In this document: in pieces, positions 1-7,143 of the stretch
Position numbering within the stretch: the stretch's first letter is position 1
Layout of the letters: each line of letters begins with the position of its first letter
DNA from: JAWLFI01 sp041685645
GTDB lineage: Bacteria > Bacteroidota > Bacteroidia > Chitinophagales > Saprospiraceae
Assembly: GCA_041685645.1 (NCBI GenBank)
Contig: JAWLFI010000016.1
Span: forward strand, 1-24,275
Length of the DNA: 24,275 nucleotides
Reading direction: 5' to 3'
Notes under the pieces: generated by a model
Database searches by the model: none
Seen by the model: only the letters and a program-made list of their open reading frames with translations
Told to the model about the DNA's origin: nothing
Program-made: the position numbers and the translations under genes

Positions 1-174
1 GGTTGCTGAGTATTTTTAAGTTGAACCCCGTCCGGGGTTCTATTATAATTTGGATTGTCCACCCCGGGCTGTCGCCCAGGGCTAATGATGTTGAACCCCA
101 TTCGGGGTTCTAATCAGTTATTGTCTGCTATCCTGTTTGTGAGTAACATAAACAGTCGTAAGTTGACGCGTATG
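1..174 (+). repeat. Right part of a dispersed hairpin-rich repeat element, clipped by the window edge
   Basis: This stretch contains two near-identical stem-loops, GAACCCC-GTCC-GGGGTTC at 23-40 and GAACCCC-ATTC-GGGGTTC at 93-110, with a GC-rich palindromic stretch around 62-81 between them. Positions 87-174 align almost base for base with 21369-21450, except that the second copy has lost the right arm of the hairpin. Similarity stops exactly after the terminal motif AAGTTGACGCGTATG (160-174), so 174 is the likely element end. The left end lies outside the window. I do not recognise an encoded protein; it looks non-autonomous. Confidence 0.7.
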
Positions 175-631
175 ACATTCGGGATTCGGCCAGCTGTGAG
201 CCTTACCCTATATTCGATTCTTGAAAGAAAACTATTTCGTGTCAGCCCAGATCAACAAGGTGAAATGCTAGTCTTCGCCACGTCCCCACAAAGCTTCTTC
301 AAAGCCTTAAATAGTGATGTCGAGGTTCTCAAATTCACTGTCCATTGTCAAGACACCCAAATTTGGGACTCTGCCTTTTTCGATTTCGAGGGTAAACGAT
401 TACATATTAGTCACTTGTCCTGCGTTCTGACCTTTTACAATATCTCCACCTTTACTTTTCTTCGGAGCTTAATCGTTTCGCCATAGGCTTCGGCAGGGCG
501 ATTTAGGTTAAGATATAAATGATGTCGAAATATAAACTATGTTAATCTAATGAATTTGTGTAATCTGTGTTCTATAGCCTACCTTCTGTATGGAACGTTG
601 ATTGTGGGGTGCTTTAGCACAGATTCTGAAA
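175..631. other. Gene-free, probably degenerate stretch
   Basis: No credible gene was found here. A plus-strand reading frame runs through to 486 but begins inside the repeat at 1-174 and resembles no family I know. The minus strand of 230-500 reads like protein-coding fragments interrupted by several stop codons, which could be a decayed gene or insertion-sequence remnant, but no family can be named. The part from 500 to 631 is AT-rich with nothing recognisable. Confidence 0.4.
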
Positions 632-813
632 ATGCGTGAGGGATAGCAGCGGCAGGTAGGGCCACAGGCGCCAAGCAGCCGTAAAGCGAGGAGGCGACCG
701 GAGGAAGCCCTACGCAGCAATACGGATGCCGGCTCATGGGGCCCTAACTACGAGCGGATAGCCCGACCCTCGTCCCGAGACTATGGCTCGGGGACGGGGG
801 GCACGCCCAAAAA
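632..813 (+). ncRNA. Structured intergenic element resembling the Flavo-1 type RNA of Bacteroidota
   Basis: The element begins with GCGTGAGGGATAGCAGCGG and ends with GAGCGGATAGCCCGACC, a hairpin and CACGCCCAAAAA. This block order recurs between genes of many Bacteroidota and, from memory, matches the Flavo-1 motif. Pairings visible in the sequence are GCGTG (634-638) with CACGC (802-806), TAGGGCC (657-663) with GGCCCTA (740-746), and a hairpin of CGTCCCGAG with CTCGGGGACG (about 771-797). The orientation is inferred from the order of the conserved blocks. It lies just beyond the 3' end of the nitroreductase gene, which is on the other strand, so it could also end that transcript. Its function is unknown. 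Confidence 0.5.
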
Positions 814-825
814 CCAAATCTAAAC

Positions 826-1392
826 CTAATCCCACCACTGCACCTTATCTGCTATGGGCTTTCGTTCGCGCGGAACCTCAGGCATGTTATGGTGTCCCAG
901 ATAAAACAAGCCGTAACAAGTCTGCCCCTCGGGTAAAGCGAGGAATTCAGGGCGGCCGATAATGGCTTTCGGACTGCTCCAGTATCCGCCCAAACCCATT
1001 GAGCAGGCCATAATCCAGAGGTTCTGCACAGATGCGCTCATGGCGGCCAACTCTTCCCACTCGGGGAGGCGCTCCTCCGGATCACGCTGCAAAATAATAG
1101 CGATTACAGCTGATGATTTGACGGCCTTCTCCTTTTTGGAATGAAATTTCCGCTCTGAAAAACCGGACTCAGCATGTTGTTCTTTGTAGGCCGCGGCCAG
1201 GAAATCTCCCAAAGCCTCCTTTTTCTCCCCCTGAAGGACGATAAAACGCCAGGGCTCGGTCATTCGGTGCGTGGGTGCCCAATTGGCGGCTTCCAGGAGC
1301 TGCCAGATCTCGCTATCACTCACGGGCTGATCGGTAAAAAACCGGGGATAAACTGATTTTCTGTTGCGAATAATTTCTTCTGCTACTGTCAT
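826..1392 (-). CDS. Nitroreductase family protein (FMN-dependent oxidoreductase)
   Basis: The 188-residue product is a compact nitroreductase of the YdjA-like kind: soluble, FMN-binding, and using NAD(P)H to reduce nitro-aromatic, quinone or similar acceptors. The N-terminus has the family's FMN-phosphate signature (RNRKSVYPRFF, residues 10-20), followed by LLEAANWAPTHRMTEPWRF (about 33-51), which matches the usual W(A)PS...PW.F block. The GLGGYWSSP segment (about 133-141) matches the glycine-rich region near the flavin, and the C-terminus reads LGHHNMPEVPRERKP. The length is normal for the short subfamily. The ATG lies 24 bp from the MITE-like element at 1417-1586, so that insertion probably lies within or replaces the promoter. 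A TATATTTA, one base off the TAnnTTTG box, sits between them. The physiological substrate cannot be told. Confidence 0.9.
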   Translation of the reverse strand: MTVAEEIIRNRKSVYPRFFTDQPVSDSEIWQLLEAANWAPTHRMTEPWRFIVLQGEKKEALGDFLAAAYKEQHAESGFSERKFHSKKEKAVKSSAVIAIILQRDPEERLPEWEELAAMSASVQNLWIMACSMGLGGYWSSPKAIIGRPEFLALPEGQTCYGLFYLGHHNMPEVPRERKPIADKVQWWD

Positions 1393-1416
1393 TCTTACTT
1401 TTTGACATAAATATAA

Positions 1417-1586
1417 GGGTACCTCCGGAAACTATCCTTTTGCGCGAACAGCCATTTTTTTTTAATGGCTTAGATCTAAAACATGTGCGTAATCATCGTT
1501 TATCCACAGTCACAGGCTCCATCGTCTCGCCTTTATAACGCACATTTTTTTTCACCTTGCATCAAAAAACAGTTTCCGGAGTACCC
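1417..1586. mobile_element. MITE-like element, 170 bp, with terminal inverted repeats and possible target duplication
   Basis: The left end GGGTACCTCCGGAAACT (1417-1433) and right end AGTTTCCGGAGTACCC (1571-1586) are inverted repeats that differ by one inserted C, with weaker pairing continuing inward. ATAA flanks both sides (1413-1416 and 1587-1590), as expected of a 4-bp target duplication. Inside are two further inverted pairs: AGCCATT/AATGGCT (1450-1456 and 1464-1470) around a T-run, and ATGTGCGT/ACGCACAT (1483-1490 and 1538-1545). No coding capacity is present. It fills the space between the nitroreductase start and the DUF4956 stop (12 nt away). I cannot assign it to an insertion-sequence family. 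Confidence 0.65.
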
Positions 1587-1598
1587 ATAAGTGAATTC

Positions 1599-2273
1599 CT
1601 ACTCTTCATCGTAAAACAAATTCACCCTGTGCACTCCGTCTAGCTTTTTTAGCTCCCGGACCAGAAGGGAGGACCAATTGTTATTGCGGAATTTTACATA
1701 ATAGGAGAGCTCCATCACATCTCCTCTGTGATCGGACATGCTTTTGGCATTGATGAGTTTGCTTTTCGAGCAGTATTTCTCGAATAAACCATGGGCCTCG
1801 TCATCCAGATGAACGTCATCCTGAATCACGAGTTGTAAGAGAAACTCTCGCTTCTTGGGATTCTCGGAGTACAGCTGGGTGAGCAAAAAGGCTGAGATGC
1901 CGACGAAGAGGGTTCCCGTGATGGAGATGATATACATCCCAGCCCCGCAGGCCAGACCGGATGCCAATGAGAAAAAGATAAACATAATGTCCTGAGTATC
2001 CTTTACCGCCGTGCGAAAGCGAATGATAGACATAGCGCCAACCAAACCGAAGGCCCGGGCGAGATTATTTCCGATCACCATGATAACCAGAGCGGTGATC
2101 ATGGAGAGCATAATAATAGAAATAACGAAATTGGAGGAATAACTTACCCCCTTATAGGTCCAGCGATAAAACAAGCTGATGAGTACGCCGCAGAATAGAG
2201 CTACGGCGAGATTGACCAGAGCCTCAAATGGGGTGAGTTTGAAAATAAATAAGGACTCTAGTTCTTGCTCCAT
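1599..2273 (-). CDS. DUF4956 family integral membrane protein
   Basis: The 224-residue product has four hydrophobic segments (about 16-36, 48-69, 97-115 and 116-135) followed by a soluble C-terminal domain of about 85 residues. The segment RAFGLVGAMSIIRFRTAVKD (73-92) is the DUF4956 hallmark: a charged R.FR...KD loop between membrane spans, also reminiscent of MgtC proteins. The C-terminal domain has the size and strand-helix pattern of the ACT-like tail of MgtC proteins; that is inference. Its start lies 3 nt after the stop of the VTC-domain gene, so the two are translationally close and transcribed together. DUF4956 genes commonly neighbour VTC-domain genes in bacteria. A role as membrane partner or channel for the polymerase is plausible but not shown by the sequence. 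Confidence 0.88.
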   Translation of the reverse strand: MEQELESLFIFKLTPFEALVNLAVALFCGVLISLFYRWTYKGVSYSSNFVISIIMLSMITALVIMVIGNNLARAFGLVGAMSIIRFRTAVKDTQDIMFIFFSLASGLACGAGMYIISITGTLFVGISAFLLTQLYSENPKKREFLLQLVIQDDVHLDDEAHGLFEKYCSKSKLINAKSMSDHRGDVMELSYYVKFRNNNWSSLLVRELKKLDGVHRVNLFYDEE

Positions 2274-2276
2274 CTG

Positions 2277-3008
2277 CTATTGGTTGTACGTTAATGAATG
2301 ACAAAGTACGCCCTCAACATATTTGGAGAGTGCCTCATTCCTGAGTGAAAAGTGATGAACTATAGCCTTAGCCCAGGATGGCATGGGACTTTCAAAATAT
2401 TTAATTTCCAGAATAAAGTGATCGGGCCACGGCAGTTCAAACCTGGCATTGGAAAACATACCCGTTAATTGGGGAAAGAGCTGTGTTCTAATATTCTTAT
2501 CAAAAGTGATGCGCACGCCCTGATCCATCTTTCCCTGATAAGGCTCTCTGTCATAGACGACGAGATTCATGGGCTTCATATTATATCTGTGCAAATTATA
2601 GAAAAAGCGGTTCAAATCCCCTTCTTGTTTCTCCTCTTTGTCCGACAGCTGATGGAGGGGCAGTTGACCATTCATGAGTTGTAACATCTGAGGAAAAGGG
2701 GTATGGGTCCGGTTTTTGCATATGCGGTTAGAGATTTTTCTCTTAATTTCAAAAAAAGCTACATTATTCTCTGGCGACTCATTATAGGTTCTGATTCGAA
2801 GCTTTTTCCGATCTCGAAAGCCCTCTATTTTTTCGTGAATGGACTCTCTCAAAAAGGAATCATAATAAACACTGCGGACAGTATATTCTGGATGGCTTCC
2901 CGGTCGGACTGCATAGGAATCCGGCACGACAAAAGGCAATACTGCCTGCCGCAGTTCCGGTAGCAGGCTATTGTGCACTAAATATTTTCTCTCATACCGC
3001 AGTTTCAT
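2277..3008 (-). CDS. VTC domain-containing polyphosphate polymerase
   Basis: The 243-residue product is a stand-alone VTC (vacuolar transporter chaperone) domain, part of the CYTH/triphosphate-tunnel superfamily that in yeast Vtc4 builds polyphosphate from ATP. The expected tunnel residues are visible: ERKY (6-9), basic cluster RDRKKLRIR (65-73), FEIKRK (86-91), K98/R100, Y152-R154, R166, the metal-binding glutamate of ILEIK (E201), and the conserved lysine of SKY (K229). No membrane segment or SPX domain is present. The reading frame stays open upstream to 3062, but the ATG at 3008 begins the conserved domain directly and follows the upstream HlyD-like gene by 8 nt, so it is preferred. Neighbours are an HlyD-like adaptor upstream and DUF4956 downstream. 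The polyphosphate polymerase role is inferred from the family. Confidence 0.88.
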   Translation of the reverse strand: MKLRYERKYLVHNSLLPELRQAVLPFVVPDSYAVRPGSHPEYTVRSVYYDSFLRESIHEKIEGFRDRKKLRIRTYNESPENNVAFFEIKRKISNRICKNRTHTPFPQMLQLMNGQLPLHQLSDKEEKQEGDLNRFFYNLHRYNMKPMNLVVYDREPYQGKMDQGVRITFDKNIRTQLFPQLTGMFSNARFELPWPDHFILEIKYFESPMPSWAKAIVHHFSLRNEALSKYVEGVLCHSLTYNQ

Positions 3009-3016
3009 GGCGATTT

Positions 3017-4150
3017 TTAGTTTGTCGGTCTGGTAAAATGCTCCCAAAAGAAGCTGGCCCAACTCAGTTCATCCCCCCGGCACTCTATTTCAATGAGTTC
3101 TCCCATATGAGTTTTCTGCAGGGTTTGAGACAGGTCAAATGTGAAAAACACTACGGGTTTTCCGTTGATCAACTGACTGGTCGTGTTAAATTCGTCGATC
3201 ACGCCGATTTTCTGCCAGCCCATGCTACTCGTGGATTGATAAACGCCCGATTCAGGACTTTGAAAAAACATTTTATCGCGTAGCATCAATGGAGCGACTC
3301 CAATGATGTGAGTGGTATCAGAAATGGTCAAAACCGCATCAGTAGTGGCGTAATCTCGATTCATGTGCACGCGGCCGCCCATGGGGGCGCAGATCTGCAA
3401 GAGCGAAGTCGCCTCCTCTAATTGATTCAATCGCTGACGTGCCGCTGCGATTTGACTCTCGACCAGTAAAATTTGCTCGGGTTTATCACCGGCCTTTAGT
3501 GACTCTAATCGCGCTTTTGCTACTTCCCTGGCGATCCGCTTGAGTTTGAGTTCGTTTTCGTCAATTTCAAATTGTTGGACAGAAATTACGGAATCCTGCA
3601 TTAACAGACGCGAACGGGCCATCAATTTTTCCTGTGTCATTAAGTCTTGCTCCGCTAAGAGTAATTCGCGTTCTGCGCGCTCGATGTCTTCCGGTTTCTG
3701 TCCTGCCAGATGGTATTCCAGGCGAGATTCCAGCACTTCGAGTTCTCCTCTCAATGCCACCAGAGCTTGCCGCTGTTGATTGGAAAATACCTCTCCGATA
3801 GTGTCTCCTTTTTCTACCTTCTTCTGATCGTAAACCGACGCATCCAATTCAAAAACCATGACATCCCCCCGGTTGAGTTCTATGACTTTTAGGGATTGAA
3901 CTGAGCCCGTTCTGTTGTTAGTCACCACAGAAGCCAGAGTGTTTTCAGAAGAACGCTCCAGCCTCCATTCTTTGGCCGGCTTCAGTTTCGCCCTGGTTTG
4001 GGTAGTGTACTGTACCTGTGGGTTCCACAGGTAAACAAGCACTGCAGCTAATACCACTGCAATGCTTAGGGAAAGTGTATATGTTTTTCGCGTTCTAATG
4101 ATAGAATTATTATCTGAACTAGAGCCCAAAGGCCGGATCAATATTACCAC
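3017..4150 (-). CDS. HlyD-like periplasmic adaptor / membrane fusion protein
   Basis: The 377-residue product has one N-terminal membrane anchor (about 25-42, TLSLSIAVVLAAVLVYLW). A first barrel or lipoyl half follows, then long glutamate/arginine/leucine-rich helices forming a hairpin coiled coil (about 130-245, with LRGELEVLESRLEYHL and ESQIAAARQRLNQLEEA). The returning half begins at ICAPMGGRVH, the classic HlyD/RND adaptor turn, and a beta-rich C-terminus ends the protein. The start is taken as GTG at 4150; an in-frame TAA lies six codons upstream and no ATG precedes the membrane span, although TTG three codons later is possible. It is the first gene of the VTC-DUF4956 operon. No ABC or RND partner is present, so it may work with the DUF4956 membrane protein. 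That is inference. Confidence 0.8.
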   Translation of the reverse strand: MVILIRPLGSSSDNNSIIRTRKTYTLSLSIAVVLAAVLVYLWNPQVQYTTQTRAKLKPAKEWRLERSSENTLASVVTNNRTGSVQSLKVIELNRGDVMVFELDASVYDQKKVEKGDTIGEVFSNQQRQALVALRGELEVLESRLEYHLAGQKPEDIERAERELLLAEQDLMTQEKLMARSRLLMQDSVISVQQFEIDENELKLKRIAREVAKARLESLKAGDKPEQILLVESQIAAARQRLNQLEEATSLLQICAPMGGRVHMNRDYATTDAVLTISDTTHIIGVAPLMLRDKMFFQSPESGVYQSTSSMGWQKIGVIDEFNTTSQLINGKPVVFFTFDLSQTLQKTHMGELIEIECRGDELSWASFFWEHFTRPTN

Positions 4151-4696
4151 AATGTTAACTATATATTACGAATTACTCAAAGAATCGCTCCGGAGGTTGG
4201 TAAGAAATAGAATGATTTCAGACTATGCCCCGGGGCTCTGCATCCCGGGCGGGGGAATTATCGCTCCTGGCAGCAGCTAAGGTAAATACTCAGCCATAAC
4301 CCTCTTTTAATAATTATTTTACAGCAGGTTACCTTTACTCGACCCTGAGGACCGAAGCTTTCGCGATTGATTTGGCATCCTGATTTCAGCAATATTAGGA
4401 AAAGAATAAATTGCCCCAAAGATCCTTCAATGCCTGTCCAACATCAGTTGTTATCTTCTTTAAAATTAGTGTCATTGGATCTATGGATTACTTCCCTTGT
4501 TCATCCTGACTTTAAAGGATTTAGAGCGCTTCGCAGTAAATCATTCCATTATTATGAGCGATAAATTTTTTCCATGAAATAAATCATTTCACTATTTCCC
4601 GTGGAAAAATTCTTCTTCTGACGGCAAGATGTGAAGAGACTCCACTCCGCGTTTCCTTTCTAATACAAAAGGCTTGTGCACTCTTCTCGAGCTAAG
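4151..4696. other. Divergent intergenic region without a recognisable gene
   Basis: This gap between the divergent HlyD-like gene and the MntR gene shows no credible coding region; short open frames at 4062-4280 and 4367-4564 resemble nothing. It contains a GC palindrome, GCCCCGGGGC (4227-4236), and a nested AT-rich palindrome at 4564-4611. In that palindrome AATTTTTTCCA pairs with TGGAAAAATT around an inner TGAAAT-AAATC-ATTTCA hairpin. No clear TAnnTTTG promoter for the minus-strand operon was found. Confidence 0.5.
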
Positions 4697-4728
4697 TTTG
4701 ACAGCTATGAAATATTTTTTTAGTTTTG
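4697..4728 (+). promoter_or_regulatory. Bacteroidota-type promoter of the MntR metal operon
   Basis: A -33 box TTTG (4697-4700) and a -7 box TAGTTTTG (4721-4728) match the Bacteroidota consensus TTTG / TAnnTTTG exactly, with a 20-bp spacer. Transcription would start near 4735, giving a leader of only about ten bases before the ATG at 4745. Confidence 0.65.
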
Positions 4729-4736
4729 CCTAAACT
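4719..4736. promoter_or_regulatory. Candidate MntR/DtxR operator overlapping the -7 box
   Basis: TTTAG-TTTTGC-CTAAA (4719-4734) is an inverted repeat of the kind bound by MntR/DtxR-family dimers. A second overlapping palindrome, AGTTT-TGCCT-AAACT, covers 4722-4736. Both lie over the -7 box and predicted start site, so a metal-loaded regulator bound there would block its own operon. Confidence 0.6.
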
Positions 4737-4744
4737 TTTGCATC

Positions 4745-5404
4745 ATGGGGCTCACATCCACGGAAGAAAACTACCTAAAAGCCATCTTTAAAATCCAGGA
4801 GCGGAATGGTCAGGCGGCCACCAATGAAATAGCCGCAGAGTTGCAGACCAGTGCCGCATCTGTTTCCGACATGATCAAAAAGCTATCTCAGAAAGACTTG
4901 CTGCATTACGAAAAGTATAAGGGCAGTCAGTTATCGGAGCAGGGCAGACGATTTGCCACCTCTCTCATTCGCAAGCACAGACTTTGGGAGTCCTTTCTCG
5001 TTGAAAAGCTCAATTTCAATTGGGATGAAATTCACGTCATAGCAGAGGAATTAGAGCACATCAAATCGCCCAAGCTCATCCGCCAGTTGGATGCCTTTTT
5101 GGGATTCCCGAAATACGATCCCCACGGAGATCCCATTCCTACTGAAGAGGGGCACTTCCACCAAAGAAAGCAAATCCAACTTTCCAGGATGAAGCCATCC
5201 GAAATAGGCGCTATCGTGGGAGTGAAAGAACACAGCACGACCTTTTTGCAATTCCTCGATCAACAGGGCCTCGTGCTGGGAGCCCGGGTACAATTTAATA
5301 AGCAATTTGACTTTGATGAGTCTGTTGAAGTGGTCATCAATGATACGGATAGGAAAACGCTGAGTAAAAAAGTGAGTGAGAATATATATGTGCAACTCAA
5401 TTAA
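4745..5404 (+). CDS. mntR: MntR/DtxR-family metal-dependent transcriptional repressor
   Basis: The 219-residue product has the three parts of the longer DtxR type. Residues 1-65 form an N-terminal winged helix (ENYLKAIFKIQER at the start, ATNEIAAELQTSAASVSDMI as the helix-turn-helix). Residues about 70-140 form the metal-binding dimerisation domain, and 150-219 a C-terminal FeoA/SH3-like domain. Metal ligands typical of MntR are visible: E8 near the N-terminus, H78 in RKHRLWE, and E101, E104 and H105 in EELEH. YDPHGDPIP (124-132) is the conserved loop. It likely senses manganese, possibly iron or zinc, and represses this operon. The ATG follows a strong promoter-operator, and the 3' end overlaps the next gene by 17 nt. 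The metal specificity is inferred, not seen. Confidence 0.88.
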   Translation: MGLTSTEENYLKAIFKIQERNGQAATNEIAAELQTSAASVSDMIKKLSQKDLLHYEKYKGSQLSEQGRRFATSLIRKHRLWESFLVEKLNFNWDEIHVIAEELEHIKSPKLIRQLDAFLGFPKYDPHGDPIPTEEGHFHQRKQIQLSRMKPSEIGAIVGVKEHSTTFLQFLDQQGLVLGARVQFNKQFDFDESVEVVINDTDRKTLSKKVSENIYVQLN

Positions 5405-6377
5405 ATTTCATTTCCTGCTAGCCGCAGCACTTCTTTTCTCCCTCTCCTTAGAGGGACAGCATGTGCTGGCGACCACCTCTGTCCTTCAGGATATCGCTCA
5501 AAATATTGCGCCCTCTTCCTGCACCGTTCAAACGATTGTACCCCGGGGGATGGACCCCCACATTTACGAGCCCACCCCATCCGATGTAGAATTGGTGAAT
5601 CAATCAGATCTCATCCTCATGAATGGTCTGCGATTAGAAGTCTGGATCGATAAACTCATTGACCACTCCGGCCAGCACGGCAAAAAGATTATCGTGAGTC
5701 AGGGCATTGATCCCATAGAGAATGAGTCTTACGAAAATGCTCCCGATCCACATGCCTGGATGGATTTGCAATTGGGTAAAATTTATGCTGAAAACACAAA
5801 ACAAGCTCTGGTAAAGCTCATGCCGAAACAACGGGAAGAAATAGAACGCCGCTATCGGGAGTATATTAAAAAAATGGATAGCCTGCATCAGTGGGCGCGC
5901 GCCTCCATCCTCGACATCCCCGAAGAAAACCGAGTGTTGATCACCTCGCACGATGCCTTTCAATATTTTGGGAAAGCGTACGGTTTAGAGCTACATTCTG
6001 TTTTGGGATTATCAACAGATGCCGATGTCCAAACCGGAGATGTCCTGAAAATATCACAGATCCTTCAAGCTCGATCCGTACCGGCCATTTTCGTCGAGAG
6101 CACCATCAATCCGAAACTTCTACAGCAAATCGCCCGAGATCATCAAGTGTCTATCGGAGGGGAACTCTTTGCCGATGCCCTGAGCAGTTCTGAAGGGCCC
6201 GCACCCAGCTACCTCTCTCTATTTCGCCATAATATTTCAACCATAAAAGATGGCTTAACAGCCGACGCAAGCTCTACTTCTGCATCCACGACCGACGCGG
6301 TAAAATGGTTGAGCTATGGCTTGATATTTGTGATTATGACCACTTTATTTTTCACCTCATATCGAAAATTATCATGA
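5388..6377 (+). CDS. Metal-binding ABC transporter substrate-binding protein (ZnuA/MntA/TroA family) with C-terminal membrane anchor
   Basis: The 329-residue product has a signal sequence (about 1-24, FLLAAALLFSLSLEGQ) and the cluster A-I binding-protein fold for Zn2+ or Mn2+. Likely ligands are H58 (MDPHIYEPTPSD), H122 (DPHAWMD), H188 (TSHDAF) and D263 (FADALSS). The histidine-rich loop common in zinc-binding ZnuA is absent, which with the MntR neighbour favours manganese; this is inference. After a Ser/Thr/Ala-rich linker (about 290-303) the protein ends in a hydrophobic span (about 308-323) and SYRKLS, so it is probably tethered to the inner membrane. The frame is open from a GTG at 5376, but the ATG at 5388 gives a better signal peptide. 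The stop overlaps the ATPase start (ATGA). Confidence 0.87.
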   Translation: MCNSIKFHFLLAAALLFSLSLEGQHVLATTSVLQDIAQNIAPSSCTVQTIVPRGMDPHIYEPTPSDVELVNQSDLILMNGLRLEVWIDKLIDHSGQHGKKIIVSQGIDPIENESYENAPDPHAWMDLQLGKIYAENTKQALVKLMPKQREEIERRYREYIKKMDSLHQWARASILDIPEENRVLITSHDAFQYFGKAYGLELHSVLGLSTDADVQTGDVLKISQILQARSVPAIFVESTINPKLLQQIARDHQVSIGGELFADALSSSEGPAPSYLSLFRHNISTIKDGLTADASSTSASTTDAVKWLSYGLIFVIMTTLFFTSYRKLS

Positions 6378-7126
6378 CAACAGTGCCATCCGCCATTCAG
6401 ATTTCCGGATTATCCGTTTCGTATGATAATAAAAGAGCCCTTGTCAACATACATTTGGAATTGCAAGCCGGCAAAATCCACGGAATTATTGGACCCAACG
6501 GAGCCGGAAAGTCAAGCCTGATCAAGTCGATTTTAAAAATTCTGCCTTATGAGCACGGTCAAATAAAAGTATTTCAGCAAGACATAGATGAAGTTCGAAA
6601 AAGAGTCGCCTACGTTCCGCAAAGAGAGGAGGTCGATGCCTCCTTTCCCGCAAGCATTTTCGACCTGGCACTCATTGGTCGCTATCCCCACAAAAAGATT
6701 TTTCAGGGAATGAACCCTGAGGATAAAAGAATTGCGGATCACGCCATTGAGCGGCTGGGACTTTCCGCTTTGAAGGGGCGACAAATCGGCAGCCTGTCGG
6801 GAGGACAGTTTCAACGGGGGTTAATTGCCCGCGCCCTCAGCCAGGAGGCCGATCTCTTTCTATTAGATGAGCCCTTTGTGGGGGTTGATGCTACAACCGA
6901 AAGTAAAATCATACAAATCCTCAAAGAAGAGGCTGAAAAGGGCAAAACCGTCTTGATCATTCACCACGACTTGTCGACCGTTCAGAACTACTTTGATGAA
7001 GTCATATTGGTCAATCAGCATTTAATTGGGCAAGGGCCGGTGAGTAAAGTATTTACAGAAGAGAACCTGGCGCGCTGTTATGGCGCTCAACTGCCCATCC
7101 TACACAAGTCGGCGGAGAGAAAATAG
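6374..7126 (+). CDS. Metal ABC transporter ATP-binding protein
   Basis: The 250-residue product is the nucleotide-binding subunit expected for ZnuC/MntB-type importers. Motifs are Walker A GPNGAGKSS (40-48), Q-loop VPQRE (81-85), signature LSGGQ (141-145), Walker B LFLLDEP (161-167), D-loop GVD (170-172) and the switch histidine in IIHHD (195-199). The length is normal. The frame is open further upstream to 6305, but the ATG at 6374 overlaps the previous stop as ATGA and starts just before the conserved fold, so translational coupling is likely. No permease gene follows: the next gene is on the opposite strand 7 nt away. The membrane subunit must be encoded elsewhere or has been lost. Confidence 0.9.
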   Translation: MTTVPSAIQISGLSVSYDNKRALVNIHLELQAGKIHGIIGPNGAGKSSLIKSILKILPYEHGQIKVFQQDIDEVRKRVAYVPQREEVDASFPASIFDLALIGRYPHKKIFQGMNPEDKRIADHAIERLGLSALKGRQIGSLSGGQFQRGLIARALSQEADLFLLDEPFVGVDATTESKIIQILKEEAEKGKTVLIIHHDLSTVQNYFDEVILVNQHLIGQGPVSKVFTEENLARCYGAQLPILHKSAERK

Positions 7127-7143
7127 AGTGCACTTATTGCACT
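7127..7143. terminator. Small hairpin between two convergent genes, possible shared terminator
   Basis: AGTGCA-CTTAT-TGCACT is a perfect 6-bp stem directly after the ATPase stop and overlapping the stop codon of the convergent hydrolase gene. It lacks a clear T-run on either strand, so it is only a weak terminator candidate. Confidence 0.3.

Noticed and set aside
55..486. Plus-strand open frame of 143 codons
   Set aside because: It starts inside the dispersed repeat, has no recognisable domain, and its composition does not look like a real protein.
4280..4300. Similarity of the minus strand here to the first 18 bases of the window (GCTGAGTATTT)
   Set aside because: Eleven bases in an AT-rich context with no extension; likely chance.
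4367..4564. Short plus-strand frame in the gap before the MntR gene
   Set aside because: It has no ATG at a good position, no promoter and no family resemblance.
5051..5395. 114-codon minus-strand frame inside the MntR gene
   Set aside because: It is antisense to a well-supported regulator and has no domain.
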